This document shows, piece by piece, positions 7,847 to 17,177 of a stretch of DNA of 64,000 bases. A model generated the notes under the pieces. It was given only the letters and a program-made list of their open reading frames with translations, was not told where the DNA came from and made no database searches. How positions within the stretch are numbered: the first letter of the stretch is position 1; the number at the start of each line of letters is the position of its first letter. This DNA comes from Photobacterium proteolyticum (GTDB taxonomy: Bacteria; Pseudomonadota; Gammaproteobacteria; Enterobacterales; Vibrionaceae): contig NZ_MJIL01000095.1 of NCBI RefSeq assembly GCF_001939735.1, positions 203,635-267,634 of the forward strand, in the 5' to 3' direction. Position numbers and translations under genes: made by a program.

Positions 7847-10800
7847 ATGTCAGCATTTTTAAAACGTCCCCACTCAGGTAAAAGAAAAAAGCCGAGGATA
7901 CGCCTGGTTAACAAGCGAACCTTGGCTGTTCTTACGATTACCTCATTATGGGCACTATGGTTAGTCTCGCCTAGCCAGAATATGCTGATCAAACTCGTTG
8001 CGCGTTCTTCCTCACCCGATGTATCACTGGCCTTTTTACGTGAAATCAATAGTCAGGAACCAGACAACCGAGAAGTCATCAAACTGATGATCGAGACCTA
8101 TACCCAGCTCGATCGCCGCAAAGAAGCATTAGCGTTGTCACAAACCATCCTTACCTATGACGACGCCACCAGAGACTGGGATGCCTTTGCTGTCTACCTT
8201 CAACTGTTGCTGGATGTTTTCCATCAGAATGAAACTAATAGCGAAATAAAAAGCAGAATTAAGCGCGTAATAAGTAACACGGATTATGTTCCCGAGGCTG
8301 AGTTGGCGCGTCAATTTGCCGATGCTGCAATTGAACTCTCGATGCCGGAAAAAGGTTTGGCTCTCTTGCTGCCACATCTACAAAGCGGCGAAACCAACCA
8401 CCAGGAGCTGATCACTCTCGCGCTACAGAATTCAGACTATGATAACTCGCTGAAGCTCCAACTGGATGCATTCAGGGAGTTCGAAAGTCTCGACCAGGCA
8501 AAATCATTACTGGCACTGTTAGCCTCATCTAATGAACCGGTATTAAGCAAGCAATTTATTAACAACTATAACGGCAAACTCAGCCAACAGCCTGACTTCT
8601 TGCACCTGTCAATTGATCACTCCAGGCTCATGGGCAATTTCGATACCGCGCTGATGCAATCGAGAAAATTACTGGCCATCGAGCCCAGTAACCAGCTAAT
8701 GGCGAGCACGGTAGAACTCGCTATCACTAACGGAGACCTGGCGTTAGCAACGTCTCTTCAACAGCAGTTGGTAAGCAGTACAAACGCCTCTGTGCATATT
8801 GCCAAGCTACATGATCTTTATCGCTGGCAAGGCAATGTACCTAAAGCCTTTGCGCTAAGCAAAGAGCTACTCGACCGTTCGCCATCAGAAGCGCAACTCA
8901 GAGCTGGTGTTGAAGAATCCCGTGCTCTCGGGGACATTTATCATGAAGGTGTTTTCTATAACCGACTTGCGGAAAATAACCAAATCACCAGCAAGGAGTA
9001 TTCAAGCTGGCTGAATGCGCTTGAAAAGGCTGAAGGCACCAATGCGGCTCTAAAAAGCATAAAACGGCTTTCTGCAATGCGCCCCAGGGATCCGGCTTTA
9101 GTCGTCCACACCGCGCGACTGTACGACTATCAGAGTGACTATGCCCGGGTGATTAAACAATGGCAGAAACTGCAGCGCTTGCGTAAACCAACGACGGCTG
9201 AAGCTCTGCGTTTTTCTAACGCCTACATCATGACCTATCAGCCCAAATTGGCATTGGCAGTCTTAACAGCCCCTGCCGACTGGCTGAACGCTGATGAGGA
9301 CTACCTTGAAGCCGTCGCCTCGCTAGCCTGGGAAACCAGCGATCGCAAACTTGCGCAACTTTCTCAAGATAGACTGTTAGTGCTGTCGAGCAACAACATA
9401 GACGTGTACCGTTACCTCAATACCAATTTACCCGTTCTGAACAAAAAAATAGACGAACTGGTGACCCTATACACGAATACGAACAATGAACAGCCGCTAC
9501 TCGCTGCCATAAAGGCAGCGAAAGAAGCCAATAATCAAGAGCAATTTATCCGTTTGCTGGAACTGGCTTCGAACGACCCTTCACTTGCCAATAATACGAA
9601 TATTCAACTGTATCAGGCTCAACTGGCACTTGATGAAAACAACATAGAGAAAGCAAACACTCTGTACAGTGACATTCTCAAACGGGAACCGAACAATGTC
9701 AGTGCCATTGGCGGTTTGCTATGGCTCGCCATTAACACTCAAGACAATGAGACTATGGATAGCCTTTATCGTCGTTATAAATCTGCCCTCAAAGGTGAAA
9801 AAGAGCTATGGCTCGCTTTTGCCACCACGGCACAACTTCTCGGCCACCCCGAAGAGGCAGAGTTATGGTATCAACACCTGCTGTTGAACACAGAAAAACC
9901 CGATGTCTCCGTTATTATTAACTATGCAGCTTTGCTTGAATTACAAGGGCGCTATGATACGGCTTACAAGCTTCGTCGTTATGTCGCGGCCGAGCTCAGT
10001 GATTCATTGCTCAAACTTAAAGATGGCGATATTACCTATCGCTCGTTAGTTGCACTATTTATGGGCGAACAGTTTGCTTATGCCCAGGTCGCCGAAGCGG
10101 CTCTGGAACAACCCAACAACCGTAAGACTCAAGAGCTCTTTCAGTTTTTCCTTACACAAAACCGAGCCGACAACCTTCTGTTCTGGCATAAAAGAACTGC
10201 GCTCAAACACTATCAGCTACCTGACTGGCAACAGTTATCTCTCGCTATACAGACTAAAGACAGATATGAAATGGAAAGGCTGCTCACGGAATCAGTTAAC
10301 CTGCCCGAAGCAGATAAAAACACGGCTCTTCAGCTCACAGGCCAGTATCAGGAAGCCTGGCAACATGGGCAGGAAAACCTTGGCCGTATAATAGACAAGC
10401 CAGCAGAAAAGCAACTAAAACGGGTGCATGTCAATCAACACCCGGATAAAACACACAGTTTTCGATCACAGGTTACTCAGAATAGCCAATGGGATATCAC
10501 CAAGTTCAGTCTGGATTACTATACGCCGCACTATAACGGCAACTGGCAGTTGGGAAGCGACTACCAAATCGCAGATGCCCCAGTTCAGTTTCAAGGCAAT
10601 GACATCGACAATGAGACCAGACTCCGAGGCCAGTATCGGCACAAACGGCTAGATGCTGCATGGAAGTTTAATCTTGATATTGCAGACGGTCTTGGTGACA
10701 AGCGACTCGGCGTATCCGCCACTTATCAGACACCGCTGGACGCGTACTGGACAGCCTCTTTCAAGCTGGGGCTTAATAATGCAATTGAAGCGAGCCAGCT

Positions 10801-11371
10801 ACTCACACTTTCTGGTCAGAGTACTATTGCAGGCATAAACCTAAACTACCAGCCGACAGCACGTGAGTCTGTTGCTTTCCAGTTCAACCTGCATGATATC
10901 TCGACCCGATTTGATGATGAAATCGGTCAGGGCTGGGACCTTAACTTCCGCATTTCTGAACAGTTTTTCTTTGCCGATCCTGCATGGCAAGTCTATGGCG
11001 ATTTCAGTATGCAGCGCGTTAACCTGAGCGATGATCCGCTTGATGGTGTCAATAACTGGCGCGAAGGGAGGTCGACGTTAACCAGTGCAGATTTTATTGA
11101 GGACGATTATCAACGTGTCGCTATAGGCCAGCGCGTCTGGCATGGAAACCCGGGCCAGCCCGGAGCCATGGTTCCCTCTCCGAGATACTGGTTTGACAGC
11201 TCATTAGGTTACAACGTCACCACCAGCCGGGTTGATATGACGGTCAGCTCCGGCTTCGGTTGGCGCGTCGTTGGTAACGACGAGCTTTTCTTGTCCGTCG
11301 ACTGGCAAAACCAGGACAGAAATGGCGATGAGTCGATGAAGCTCTCGCTGGGATACTTTTACAGTTTTTAA
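7847..11371 (+). CDS. pelB: Pel outer-membrane export porin with TPR scaffold, PelB
   Basis: PelB exports Pel across the outer membrane and its periplasmic TPR repeats bind PelA. The 1174-residue protein (P. aeruginosa 1193) has a basic cytoplasmic start, a single membrane segment near residues 25-42 (LAVLTITSLWALWLV), then a long alpha-helical region of TPR-like repeats to about residue 840 (for example NREVIKLMIETYTQLDRRKEAL and ANTLYSDILKREPNN). From about residue 870 the sequence turns into alternating amphipathic strands ending in the aromatic LSLGYFYSF, as expected for a 16-strand beta-barrel with a C-terminal phenylalanine. It follows pelA by 13 bases and precedes pelC by 9. Confidence 0.93.
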   Translation: MSAFLKRPHSGKRKKPRIRLVNKRTLAVLTITSLWALWLVSPSQNMLIKLVARSSSPDVSLAFLREINSQEPDNREVIKLMIETYTQLDRRKEALALSQTILTYDDATRDWDAFAVYLQLLLDVFHQNETNSEIKSRIKRVISNTDYVPEAELARQFADAAIELSMPEKGLALLLPHLQSGETNHQELITLALQNSDYDNSLKLQLDAFREFESLDQAKSLLALLASSNEPVLSKQFINNYNGKLSQQPDFLHLSIDHSRLMGNFDTALMQSRKLLAIEPSNQLMASTVELAITNGDLALATSLQQQLVSSTNASVHIAKLHDLYRWQGNVPKAFALSKELLDRSPSEAQLRAGVEESRALGDIYHEGVFYNRLAENNQITSKEYSSWLNALEKAEGTNAALKSIKRLSAMRPRDPALVVHTARLYDYQSDYARVIKQWQKLQRLRKPTTAEALRFSNAYIMTYQPKLALAVLTAPADWLNADEDYLEAVASLAWETSDRKLAQLSQDRLLVLSSNNIDVYRYLNTNLPVLNKKIDELVTLYTNTNNEQPLLAAIKAAKEANNQEQFIRLLELASNDPSLANNTNIQLYQAQLALDENNIEKANTLYSDILKREPNNVSAIGGLLWLAINTQDNETMDSLYRRYKSALKGEKELWLAFATTAQLLGHPEEAELWYQHLLLNTEKPDVSVIINYAALLELQGRYDTAYKLRRYVAAELSDSLLKLKDGDITYRSLVALFMGEQFAYAQVAEAALEQPNNRKTQELFQFFLTQNRADNLLFWHKRTALKHYQLPDWQQLSLAIQTKDRYEMERLLTESVNLPEADKNTALQLTGQYQEAWQHGQENLGRIIDKPAEKQLKRVHVNQHPDKTHSFRSQVTQNSQWDITKFSLDYYTPHYNGNWQLGSDYQIADAPVQFQGNDIDNETRLRGQYRHKRLDAAWKFNLDIADGLGDKRLGVSATYQTPLDAYWTASFKLGLNNAIEASQLLTLSGQSTIAGINLNYQPTARESVAFQFNLHDISTRFDDEIGQGWDLNFRISEQFFFADPAWQVYGDFSMQRVNLSDDPLDGVNNWREGRSTLTSADFIEDDYQRVAIGQRVWHGNPGQPGAMVPSPRYWFDSSLGYNVTTSRVDMTVSSGFGWRVVGNDELFLSVDWQNQDRNGDESMKLSLGYFYSF

Positions 11372-11380
11372 AGGATTACA

Positions 11381-11902
11381 ATGATGAAAAATAAACTGTT
11401 ACTTGCAACCACCCTTGCCTTAAGTGCCTGCACGAGCTACCAGGTACCGGAAAGCCCGACATTTGCAGCTGGGAGTCGCTGGGCAGTGATGCCTATGCTC
11501 AATAACTCCAATACCCCGCTGGCGGCAGAAAAAGCCGAGCAAATTCTCAACGCCCAACTGTATGCAAAAGGTATTAATGCCGTGATGTACCCGACGAGCG
11601 AAACCAGTGACCTAGCAAGTATTTTAGATAACTCAGCGAGAAGAAAAAATGCCCAGGCATGGCTGGCCTCCCAAAACGTCGATTACGTAATCACCGGATC
11701 GATTGAAGAGTGGCACTATAAGAGCGGCCTTGATGGAGAGCCAGCCGTAGGTATTACCCTGGAAGTGCAATCAGCCAAAAGCAAAAACACCTACTGGCGT
11801 GCAACAGGTACGCGTGGTGGATGGGGAAGAGAAAGTGTCAGCGGCACCGGCCATATCGTTATCGAAACGCTTCTTGATGGCCTTAACATCGAACAAAAAT
11901 AA
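11381..11902 (+). CDS. pelC: Pel outer-membrane lipoprotein PelC
   Basis: PelC forms a ring of lipoproteins at the periplasmic face of the outer membrane around the PelB pore. The 173-residue product (P. aeruginosa 172) begins MMKNKLLLATTLALSACTSY, a lipoprotein signal with lipobox LSAC and lipidated Cys17. The mature part has the PelC core with WAVMPMLNNSNTPLAAEKAEQI and VDYVITGSIEEWHYK. AAAGGA lies 5 bases before the start. Its size and place between pelB and pelD match the conserved operon order. Confidence 0.92.
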   Translation: MMKNKLLLATTLALSACTSYQVPESPTFAAGSRWAVMPMLNNSNTPLAAEKAEQILNAQLYAKGINAVMYPTSETSDLASILDNSARRKNAQAWLASQNVDYVITGSIEEWHYKSGLDGEPAVGITLEVQSAKSKNTYWRATGTRGGWGRESVSGTGHIVIETLLDGLNIEQK

Positions 11903-11929
11903 CAAGCAGTAAGTGAAATAAGGTTGCCA

Positions 11930-13273
11930 ATGAACAACATTTGGAATCGCTTTATTATCGGATTCAAACAGGATGGCTTCGCCTGGCTTGAAGCTATCGT
12001 GGTTTCAGTACTTTCGATATACATATGGACCCAGTCAGACTCCCTTGCTCCGTCATCTACCGAGCATAATTTCTTCTGGCCGCTTTTTGGTCCGCTGCTC
12101 ATTGCATTGCGATACGGGTTTGCCAAGGGCTTGATTAGCGCCTTGCTTACGACAGCTGGGTTGGCAAGCATCATGAATGCTACAGGCCTATTGGAGTATT
12201 ACCCCCTATCGCTGGCTGTTGGTTTAATTCTGGTCGCAATGATTGCAGGCGAATTCCATGACTATTGGCACAGCATTAACCAAAAGCACATATTAGATCA
12301 TACCTATATGGCACAAAAGCTGGATAGTTTTACCCAAAACTACCACTTGCTGAAAGTCTCTCATGATCAATTGGAACAACGTACAGCCGGGCAAACTGTT
12401 AGCCTTAGAGCAAGTATCAGTGCGCTACATAAAATTGCATCGAAACATAGCTCGCACCGGCTAGAGCATCTTGGCCACCCGTTCATTAACCTTATGGCTG
12501 AAATTGGCGGACTGGAAGTTGCCGGCATATACCGGGTTACAGATGGGAAGGTCGATCCGCAGGCACATGCTACGCTTGGGGATCATCACAGACTGGTGCT
12601 GAGCGATCCTATGCTACAAGACATGCTGGAAACTCAGAAGCTTCTTTCACCAGCTAAGCTAGATGAAAATCAAGTCCACAAATCGCGTTACCAACTATGT
12701 ATCCCGCTACTTGATACCCATAAGACACTACAAGGCTTTGTCATTGCCGAGCATGCCAAATTCTTTATGCTGACGCCAGCCAATGTCGCTCTTTTATCTC
12801 TGGTGTCAAACCATGCGGCCGATTTGCTCAGTGACGCGATTGTTACCCCCATCCTGCAGGCTCATCAGAGTACATTGTTCCTTAGTTACCTTGACAGAGC
12901 CGAGTACAACAAACGTCATTACGGAGCTGATAGCACCCTTGTTGTATGTATTGATACTATCGGGGTTCACAAGAAGAGCCTAGATTCTATCGTCAATTAC
13001 CGCCGTGGGGCGGATGTTTACTGGTCCTGTCAGACCAAACACGGCCAGCATGCACTGGTTGTCCTGCTGCCCCTCACGTCAGTTTATGATGCGCAGCAAT
13101 ACATAAAGCGCCTCAAGGAGCTTGTGTCTCTTACAATTGGCAATCACATCGACGATATCGATATTCTTGGACCGTTATCTTTAGAGCAAGATCAAAAACA
13201 AATAAAAACTCTTATGAATGAATTTGGAGCTTATGATGAAAGCCTGGCTGTGTATTCAGACGATCTCATTTGA
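11930..13273 (+). CDS. pelD: Inner-membrane c-di-GMP receptor PelD
   Basis: PelD senses c-di-GMP and activates Pel synthesis. The 447-residue protein (P. aeruginosa 455) has about four N-terminal membrane helices (residues about 15-110), a short coiled region, a GAF domain (about 145-300) and a degenerate GGDEF domain (about 305-447) without a GGDEF motif. The c-di-GMP-binding RxxD motif of the inhibitory-site type is present as R359-G-A-D362 in NYRRGADVYW, matching R367/D370 of the P. aeruginosa protein. A TTG at 11924 is in frame, but the ATG at 11930, six bases after AAGG, is preferred. Post-translational control by c-di-GMP is therefore likely for this operon. Confidence 0.93.
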   Translation: MNNIWNRFIIGFKQDGFAWLEAIVVSVLSIYIWTQSDSLAPSSTEHNFFWPLFGPLLIALRYGFAKGLISALLTTAGLASIMNATGLLEYYPLSLAVGLILVAMIAGEFHDYWHSINQKHILDHTYMAQKLDSFTQNYHLLKVSHDQLEQRTAGQTVSLRASISALHKIASKHSSHRLEHLGHPFINLMAEIGGLEVAGIYRVTDGKVDPQAHATLGDHHRLVLSDPMLQDMLETQKLLSPAKLDENQVHKSRYQLCIPLLDTHKTLQGFVIAEHAKFFMLTPANVALLSLVSNHAADLLSDAIVTPILQAHQSTLFLSYLDRAEYNKRHYGADSTLVVCIDTIGVHKKSLDSIVNYRRGADVYWSCQTKHGQHALVVLLPLTSVYDAQQYIKRLKELVSLTIGNHIDDIDILGPLSLEQDQKQIKTLMNEFGAYDESLAVYSDDLI

Positions 13274-14204
13274 AGTCCTAAGCTTCTACCTCGTCTTCAA
13301 TCATGAATTGACGTCTGCCGAGTGGACAACATTTGTCGCTTCGCATGCTATCGCCTGTGCCAGCTTTGCTGCGCTCAGTTGGCTACTGCTGCCGCAAAAG
13401 TTTAAGTTTCCTTTGATTAGCTCACTGAGCTTTTTGTTTCTATTTAATTTTTTACTTCCGCTCGTCGGCATGATTGGTACCGCCTGCTCGTTATTAATAG
13501 CTCTATACCTGCCAAGAAAACAAAGCCAGATTACCTGGCAGGAATGTGAGGAACACCCCCTGCCACAAAGCCCGGGAGAAGTATTAGGCAACCAGTATGG
13601 CGCCGGAGCACTGCGCGAAATACTGATCCATAGTGATGACCCTGATCGCCGGTCACTTGCTGTCAATGCCGTATGTCACCTTCCGCGCCAACAATCTGTG
13701 CCACTCTTGCAGCTAGCACTCAAAGATCTGTCCGATGATGTTCGCCTACTAGCCTACGCAGCTTTGGAAGGTATCGAAAGTCAGATTAACGAGTTGATAT
13801 CTCTGTTCAAGAAGCAATATGAGAATACCGCCCAGCCAGCCAAAGCATTCGAGATTGCTCAGCAATATTGGGAACTCTGTTATCTCGGGATTGCCGAGGG
13901 AGTACTAAAAAGACACTACCTCGAGCAGGCCGAGCATTACCTTAAGATTTCCATCGAAAAGGAACAACGTGCGTCAAACAACCTGTTGCTAGGGCGTGTA
14001 CTGCTTGAACAGCAACGTCCCGATCAGGCAATTATCTACTTAACAGCTGCGCTACACGGTGGTTTGCGCGTCAAACAGGTGGCTCCATATTTAGCTGAAG
14101 CCGCCTATATAACCGGTGATTATCAAAAGGTTAAGCAATATATTGACTACTTCCCTGATCAAAAAGGTGAGCGCCTCAGCCAAATCAAGGAGTACTGGTC
14201 ATGA
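13236..14204 (+). CDS. pelE: Inner-membrane TPR protein PelE
   Basis: PelE is an inner-membrane partner of PelD and PelF in the Pel synthase complex. From the ATG at 13236 the protein has 322 residues (P. aeruginosa 329): two to three N-terminal membrane helices (residues about 5-95, including FPLISSLSFLFLFNFLLPLVGMIGTACSLLIAL split over two passes), then HEAT/TPR-like repeats (LREILIHSDDPDRRSLAVNAV, and LLGRVLLEQQRPDQAIIYLTAAL). GGAG at 13226-13229 stands 6 bases before this ATG; ATG codons at 13218 and 13233 are alternatives. It overlaps pelD by 38 bases and its stop overlaps the pelF start (ATGA), indicating translational coupling. Confidence 0.9.
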   Translation: MKAWLCIQTISFEVLSFYLVFNHELTSAEWTTFVASHAIACASFAALSWLLLPQKFKFPLISSLSFLFLFNFLLPLVGMIGTACSLLIALYLPRKQSQITWQECEEHPLPQSPGEVLGNQYGAGALREILIHSDDPDRRSLAVNAVCHLPRQQSVPLLQLALKDLSDDVRLLAYAALEGIESQINELISLFKKQYENTAQPAKAFEIAQQYWELCYLGIAEGVLKRHYLEQAEHYLKISIEKEQRASNNLLLGRVLLEQQRPDQAIIYLTAALHGGLRVKQVAPYLAEAAYITGDYQKVKQYIDYFPDQKGERLSQIKEYWS

Positions 14205-15715
14205 CCAAAGATGTCGACATCTGTCTGCTGCTTGAGGGGACCTACCCTTATGTGCGAGGAGGAGTATCAAGCTGGGTACATCAAATCATAAGCGGCTTGC
14301 CCGAATACACTTTTCACCTGATCTTTTTGGGCGGACATCCTGACTTTTATGGCGAACCGGCCTATGAATTTCCGGATAATGTCGTCGGGTTTGAAGTCCA
14401 CTATTTGTTATCTTCACCAGGAGAATCGAAACCATCTCCACGCTCTGGGAAAAGTAAACTATTCCAAGCCTGGGGACGCTTTTTGTCTTTTTTTGAGAGT
14501 GAAAAAACACCTATTCCCGGAGACTTGCTTGGACAAATTTCAGAGTTTCTAGGACAGAAAAATAAACTCAGCCTGACTGATTTCTTATATAGCCGTGCAT
14601 CTTGGGATGTACTGACAGAGCGTTATCTTGAGTCCGCCGAAAACCAGTCCTTCGTTGACTATTTCTGGACCTATAGAGGCATTTACCAACCGCTTTTTGT
14701 TCTATCGCAAATATCCCAGAACCTCCCGAATGCTAAGGCCTTTCATAGCGTGTCTACAGGGTATGCAGGCTTCCTTGGCGCACTTTGCCGGCAAGAAACA
14801 GGACGCCCGTTTCTAATTTCAGAGCACGGCATATACACCAAAGAGCGAAAAATTGATTTATCGCAGGCCAACTGGATTAAAGACAGACACAGCCTGATTG
14901 ATATCAGTATGCACAAAGACATGGATTTAACCCGAAAAACCTGGATTCGTTTTTTCGAACAACTAGGTCTGACAGCCTACCATCATGCCGATGAAATCGT
15001 GGCCCTTTTCGAGGGCAACAGGCAGCGTCAGCATAGAGACGGCGCTCCAGAGCATAAAACCCAGGTAATTGTTAATGGCATTAACACCAGGCATTTTCAT
15101 GCAGCCTACGAAAAGCGACCACCCAAACCACCTCTTGTTGTTGGCTTGGTTGGCAGAGTTGTCCCAATTAAAGATATAAAAACATTTATACGTACCATTC
15201 GTGGCGCCGTAGAGGAATTACCGGATCTTGAAGGCTGGATCATCGGCCCGACTGAAGAAGATCCAGGCTATGTACACGAGTGTGAGTTGCTGATTGAAAG
15301 TCTCGGCCTCACCAATAATGTCAAAATGCTCGGCAGCCAGAATGTGGCGGAAATCATGCCTAGACTTGGCGTAATGATGCTAACTTCTATCAGTGAGGCC
15401 CAGCCGCTTGTCCTGCTGGAAGCGATGGCGGCGGGTATCCCCTGTATTTCAACCGAAGTCGGCGCTTGTCGGGAAATTATTGACGGTGCAGCTGGTGAAG
15501 ATGCAGCTCTTGGCTCTTGCGGTGTCATTATACCGATAGCCAGCCCAATTGAGGGGGCAGAAGCGATTATCAACGTATTGAGTGACACAGATAATTGGAT
15601 CAAGACAGGCGATGTCGGCAAGGCACGCGTCACCCGTTACTACGATGAGAAACGGATGTACGATTCGTATCGTCATTTATATGAGGAGGCCATCAGTGGC
15701 AGGGATTGGCTTTGA
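14201..15715 (+). CDS. pelF: Pel glycosyltransferase PelF
   Basis: PelF is the cytosolic UDP-sugar glycosyltransferase (GT4, GT-B fold) that polymerises Pel. The 504-residue protein (P. aeruginosa 507) opens with LLLEGTYPYVRGGVSSWVH, the signature of the PelF family, has HGIYTKER in the N-terminal lobe, the nucleotide-sugar-lobe start VVGLVGRVVPIKDIKTFI, and the GT4 E-x7-E motif in EAQPLVLLEAMAAGIPCI. The start overlaps the pelE stop as ATGA, and the 3' end overlaps pelG by 20 bases, so pelE, pelF and pelG are translationally coupled. Confidence 0.95.
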   Translation: MTKDVDICLLLEGTYPYVRGGVSSWVHQIISGLPEYTFHLIFLGGHPDFYGEPAYEFPDNVVGFEVHYLLSSPGESKPSPRSGKSKLFQAWGRFLSFFESEKTPIPGDLLGQISEFLGQKNKLSLTDFLYSRASWDVLTERYLESAENQSFVDYFWTYRGIYQPLFVLSQISQNLPNAKAFHSVSTGYAGFLGALCRQETGRPFLISEHGIYTKERKIDLSQANWIKDRHSLIDISMHKDMDLTRKTWIRFFEQLGLTAYHHADEIVALFEGNRQRQHRDGAPEHKTQVIVNGINTRHFHAAYEKRPPKPPLVVGLVGRVVPIKDIKTFIRTIRGAVEELPDLEGWIIGPTEEDPGYVHECELLIESLGLTNNVKMLGSQNVAEIMPRLGVMMLTSISEAQPLVLLEAMAAGIPCISTEVGACREIIDGAAGEDAALGSCGVIIPIASPIEGAEAIINVLSDTDNWIKTGDVGKARVTRYYDEKRMYDSYRHLYEEAISGRDWL

Positions 15716-17069
15716 ATTAAGGAAGATACTTAAAAAGAATTCGTTACTGTCTATGCTCGAGGCCTATGGGTTAGCTGGCTTGATCAGTTCGGGGCCGTGG
15801 GTGATTTCTATTCTGGCCCTGCTGGCTATCGGCATACTCAGTATCGGGATTGTCTTTCCAACCAATGTGATAGTGCAATTTCTGGTCATTGTTACCTATT
15901 TAATGGCCGGTTCACTGATCATTAGCGGCCTGTTCCAGCTATTGTTAACGCGATTTATTTCTGACCTTCTTTTTGCCGAGGAGGAACATCGGATTATCCC
16001 TAACCTGCTCGGATCAATGCTAGTCACGAGCTTAATCGCCGCTGCAGTGGGCAGTGGTGTCATGGCGTTATCTACCCAGTTAGAGCCCGCAGTCAAAATC
16101 ACCATATTTACTTGCCTCGTGCTCCTTTGTAATCAGTGGCTAATCATCATATTTCTCAGTGGAATGAAAGAGTACTACCGTATCTTTTTCACCATAATGC
16201 TCAGCTACGGGCTGATGATTGTATTAAGCGTCACATTACCACCTTTTGGATTGCTTGGACTGATGGTGATTTTCTGCGGTTGCCAAGCAGTACTAACGTT
16301 TGCGTTTCTTTATCACGTTATTCGCGACTTCCCTGCCAAGCAGCTAATTTCCTTTGAGTTTCTTAACCCTAAAAAGGTCTTTTACTCGCTATTGTTCTGC
16401 GGTTTTTTATACAACCTTGGGGTATGGCTGGATAAATTTGTTTTTTGGTTCAGAGACGAAACTTCTCATCAGGTCATAGACCTATTCCGAGCGTCCTACA
16501 TCTACGATCTGCCGATATTTGTCGCCTACTTGGCCATTATTCCCGGTATGGCCGTATTTATGCTTCGTATGGAAACAGATTTTGCGGATGCCTGCCTTAA
16601 GTTCTACGATGCCGTTCGTGAAGGTGCAACGTTGGATTCTATCTTCCTGCTCAAAGATAAAATGATCCTAGCCTGCCAGCAAAGTATCTACGAAATATTC
16701 AAAGTTCAGGGGATGACGCTCGCCTTACTGTTGCTGTGGGCTGAAGATATACTCGTGTCGCTAAACATTGACTTAGCTTACTTACATCTACTTTATGTTG
16801 ACCTCGTTGGTGTTAGCCTTCAGGTACTTGTGATGTCAATCCTGAACGTGATGTTCTACCTCGATAAACGCTACTCGGCATTGGCACTCACGGCATTAAT
16901 GGCAGTCGGTAACTTTGTTTTGGCCCATCTCAGCATCGACTTGGGGCCTGTGTATTATGGCTATGGCTTCGCGATTACCATGCTGGTTACTACGATTATT
17001 GGGCTCATCATGCTCGACAGACAATTTGATGATCTTGAGTATCATACCTTCATGCTTCAGCGTCCCTGA
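15696..17069 (+). CDS. pelG: Pel inner-membrane transporter PelG
   Basis: PelG is a twelve-helix Wzx/MATE-like membrane protein that moves Pel across the inner membrane with PelD and PelE. The longest reading frame opens at 15582, but the family N-terminus AGIGFELRKILKK starts at the GTG at 15696-15698, preceded by GAGGAGG (15683-15689) with 6 bases of spacing. From there it has 457 residues, one off the P. aeruginosa protein (456). Many hydrophobic segments are visible from residue about 20 to 440. The gene lies in another frame over the last 20 bases of pelF. It ends the operon; a 12-bp hairpin follows 47 bases later. Confidence 0.94.
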   Translation: MAGIGFELRKILKKNSLLSMLEAYGLAGLISSGPWVISILALLAIGILSIGIVFPTNVIVQFLVIVTYLMAGSLIISGLFQLLLTRFISDLLFAEEEHRIIPNLLGSMLVTSLIAAAVGSGVMALSTQLEPAVKITIFTCLVLLCNQWLIIIFLSGMKEYYRIFFTIMLSYGLMIVLSVTLPPFGLLGLMVIFCGCQAVLTFAFLYHVIRDFPAKQLISFEFLNPKKVFYSLLFCGFLYNLGVWLDKFVFWFRDETSHQVIDLFRASYIYDLPIFVAYLAIIPGMAVFMLRMETDFADACLKFYDAVREGATLDSIFLLKDKMILACQQSIYEIFKVQGMTLALLLLWAEDILVSLNIDLAYLHLLYVDLVGVSLQVLVMSILNVMFYLDKRYSALALTALMAVGNFVLAHLSIDLGPVYYGYGFAITMLVTTIIGLIMLDRQFDDLEYHTFMLQRP

Positions 17070-17116
17070 TACTGATCTTTCTCCTTCAAAAATGAAGAAA
17101 ATTAACCTTCAGACAA

Positions 17117-17144
17117 TTTAGGCTCCCAGCTTTGGGAGCCTAAA
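17117..17144. terminator. Hairpin between convergent pelG and slipin genes
   Basis: A perfect 12-bp stem, TTTAGGCTCCCA (17117-17128), loop GCTT, TGGGAGCCTAAA (17133-17144). The T-tracts on both sides are short, so termination may be partial. It is placed to serve both the pel operon and the minus-strand nfeD-slipin operon. Confidence 0.75.
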
Positions 17145-17177
17145 GTTTAGATGCTAACTGGTTAATCGACTTAGTCC

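Noticed and set aside
15582..15695. N-terminal extension of pelG
   Set aside because: These 38 codons lie inside pelF in another frame; the GTG at 15696 has GAGGAGG upstream and gives the family N-terminus.
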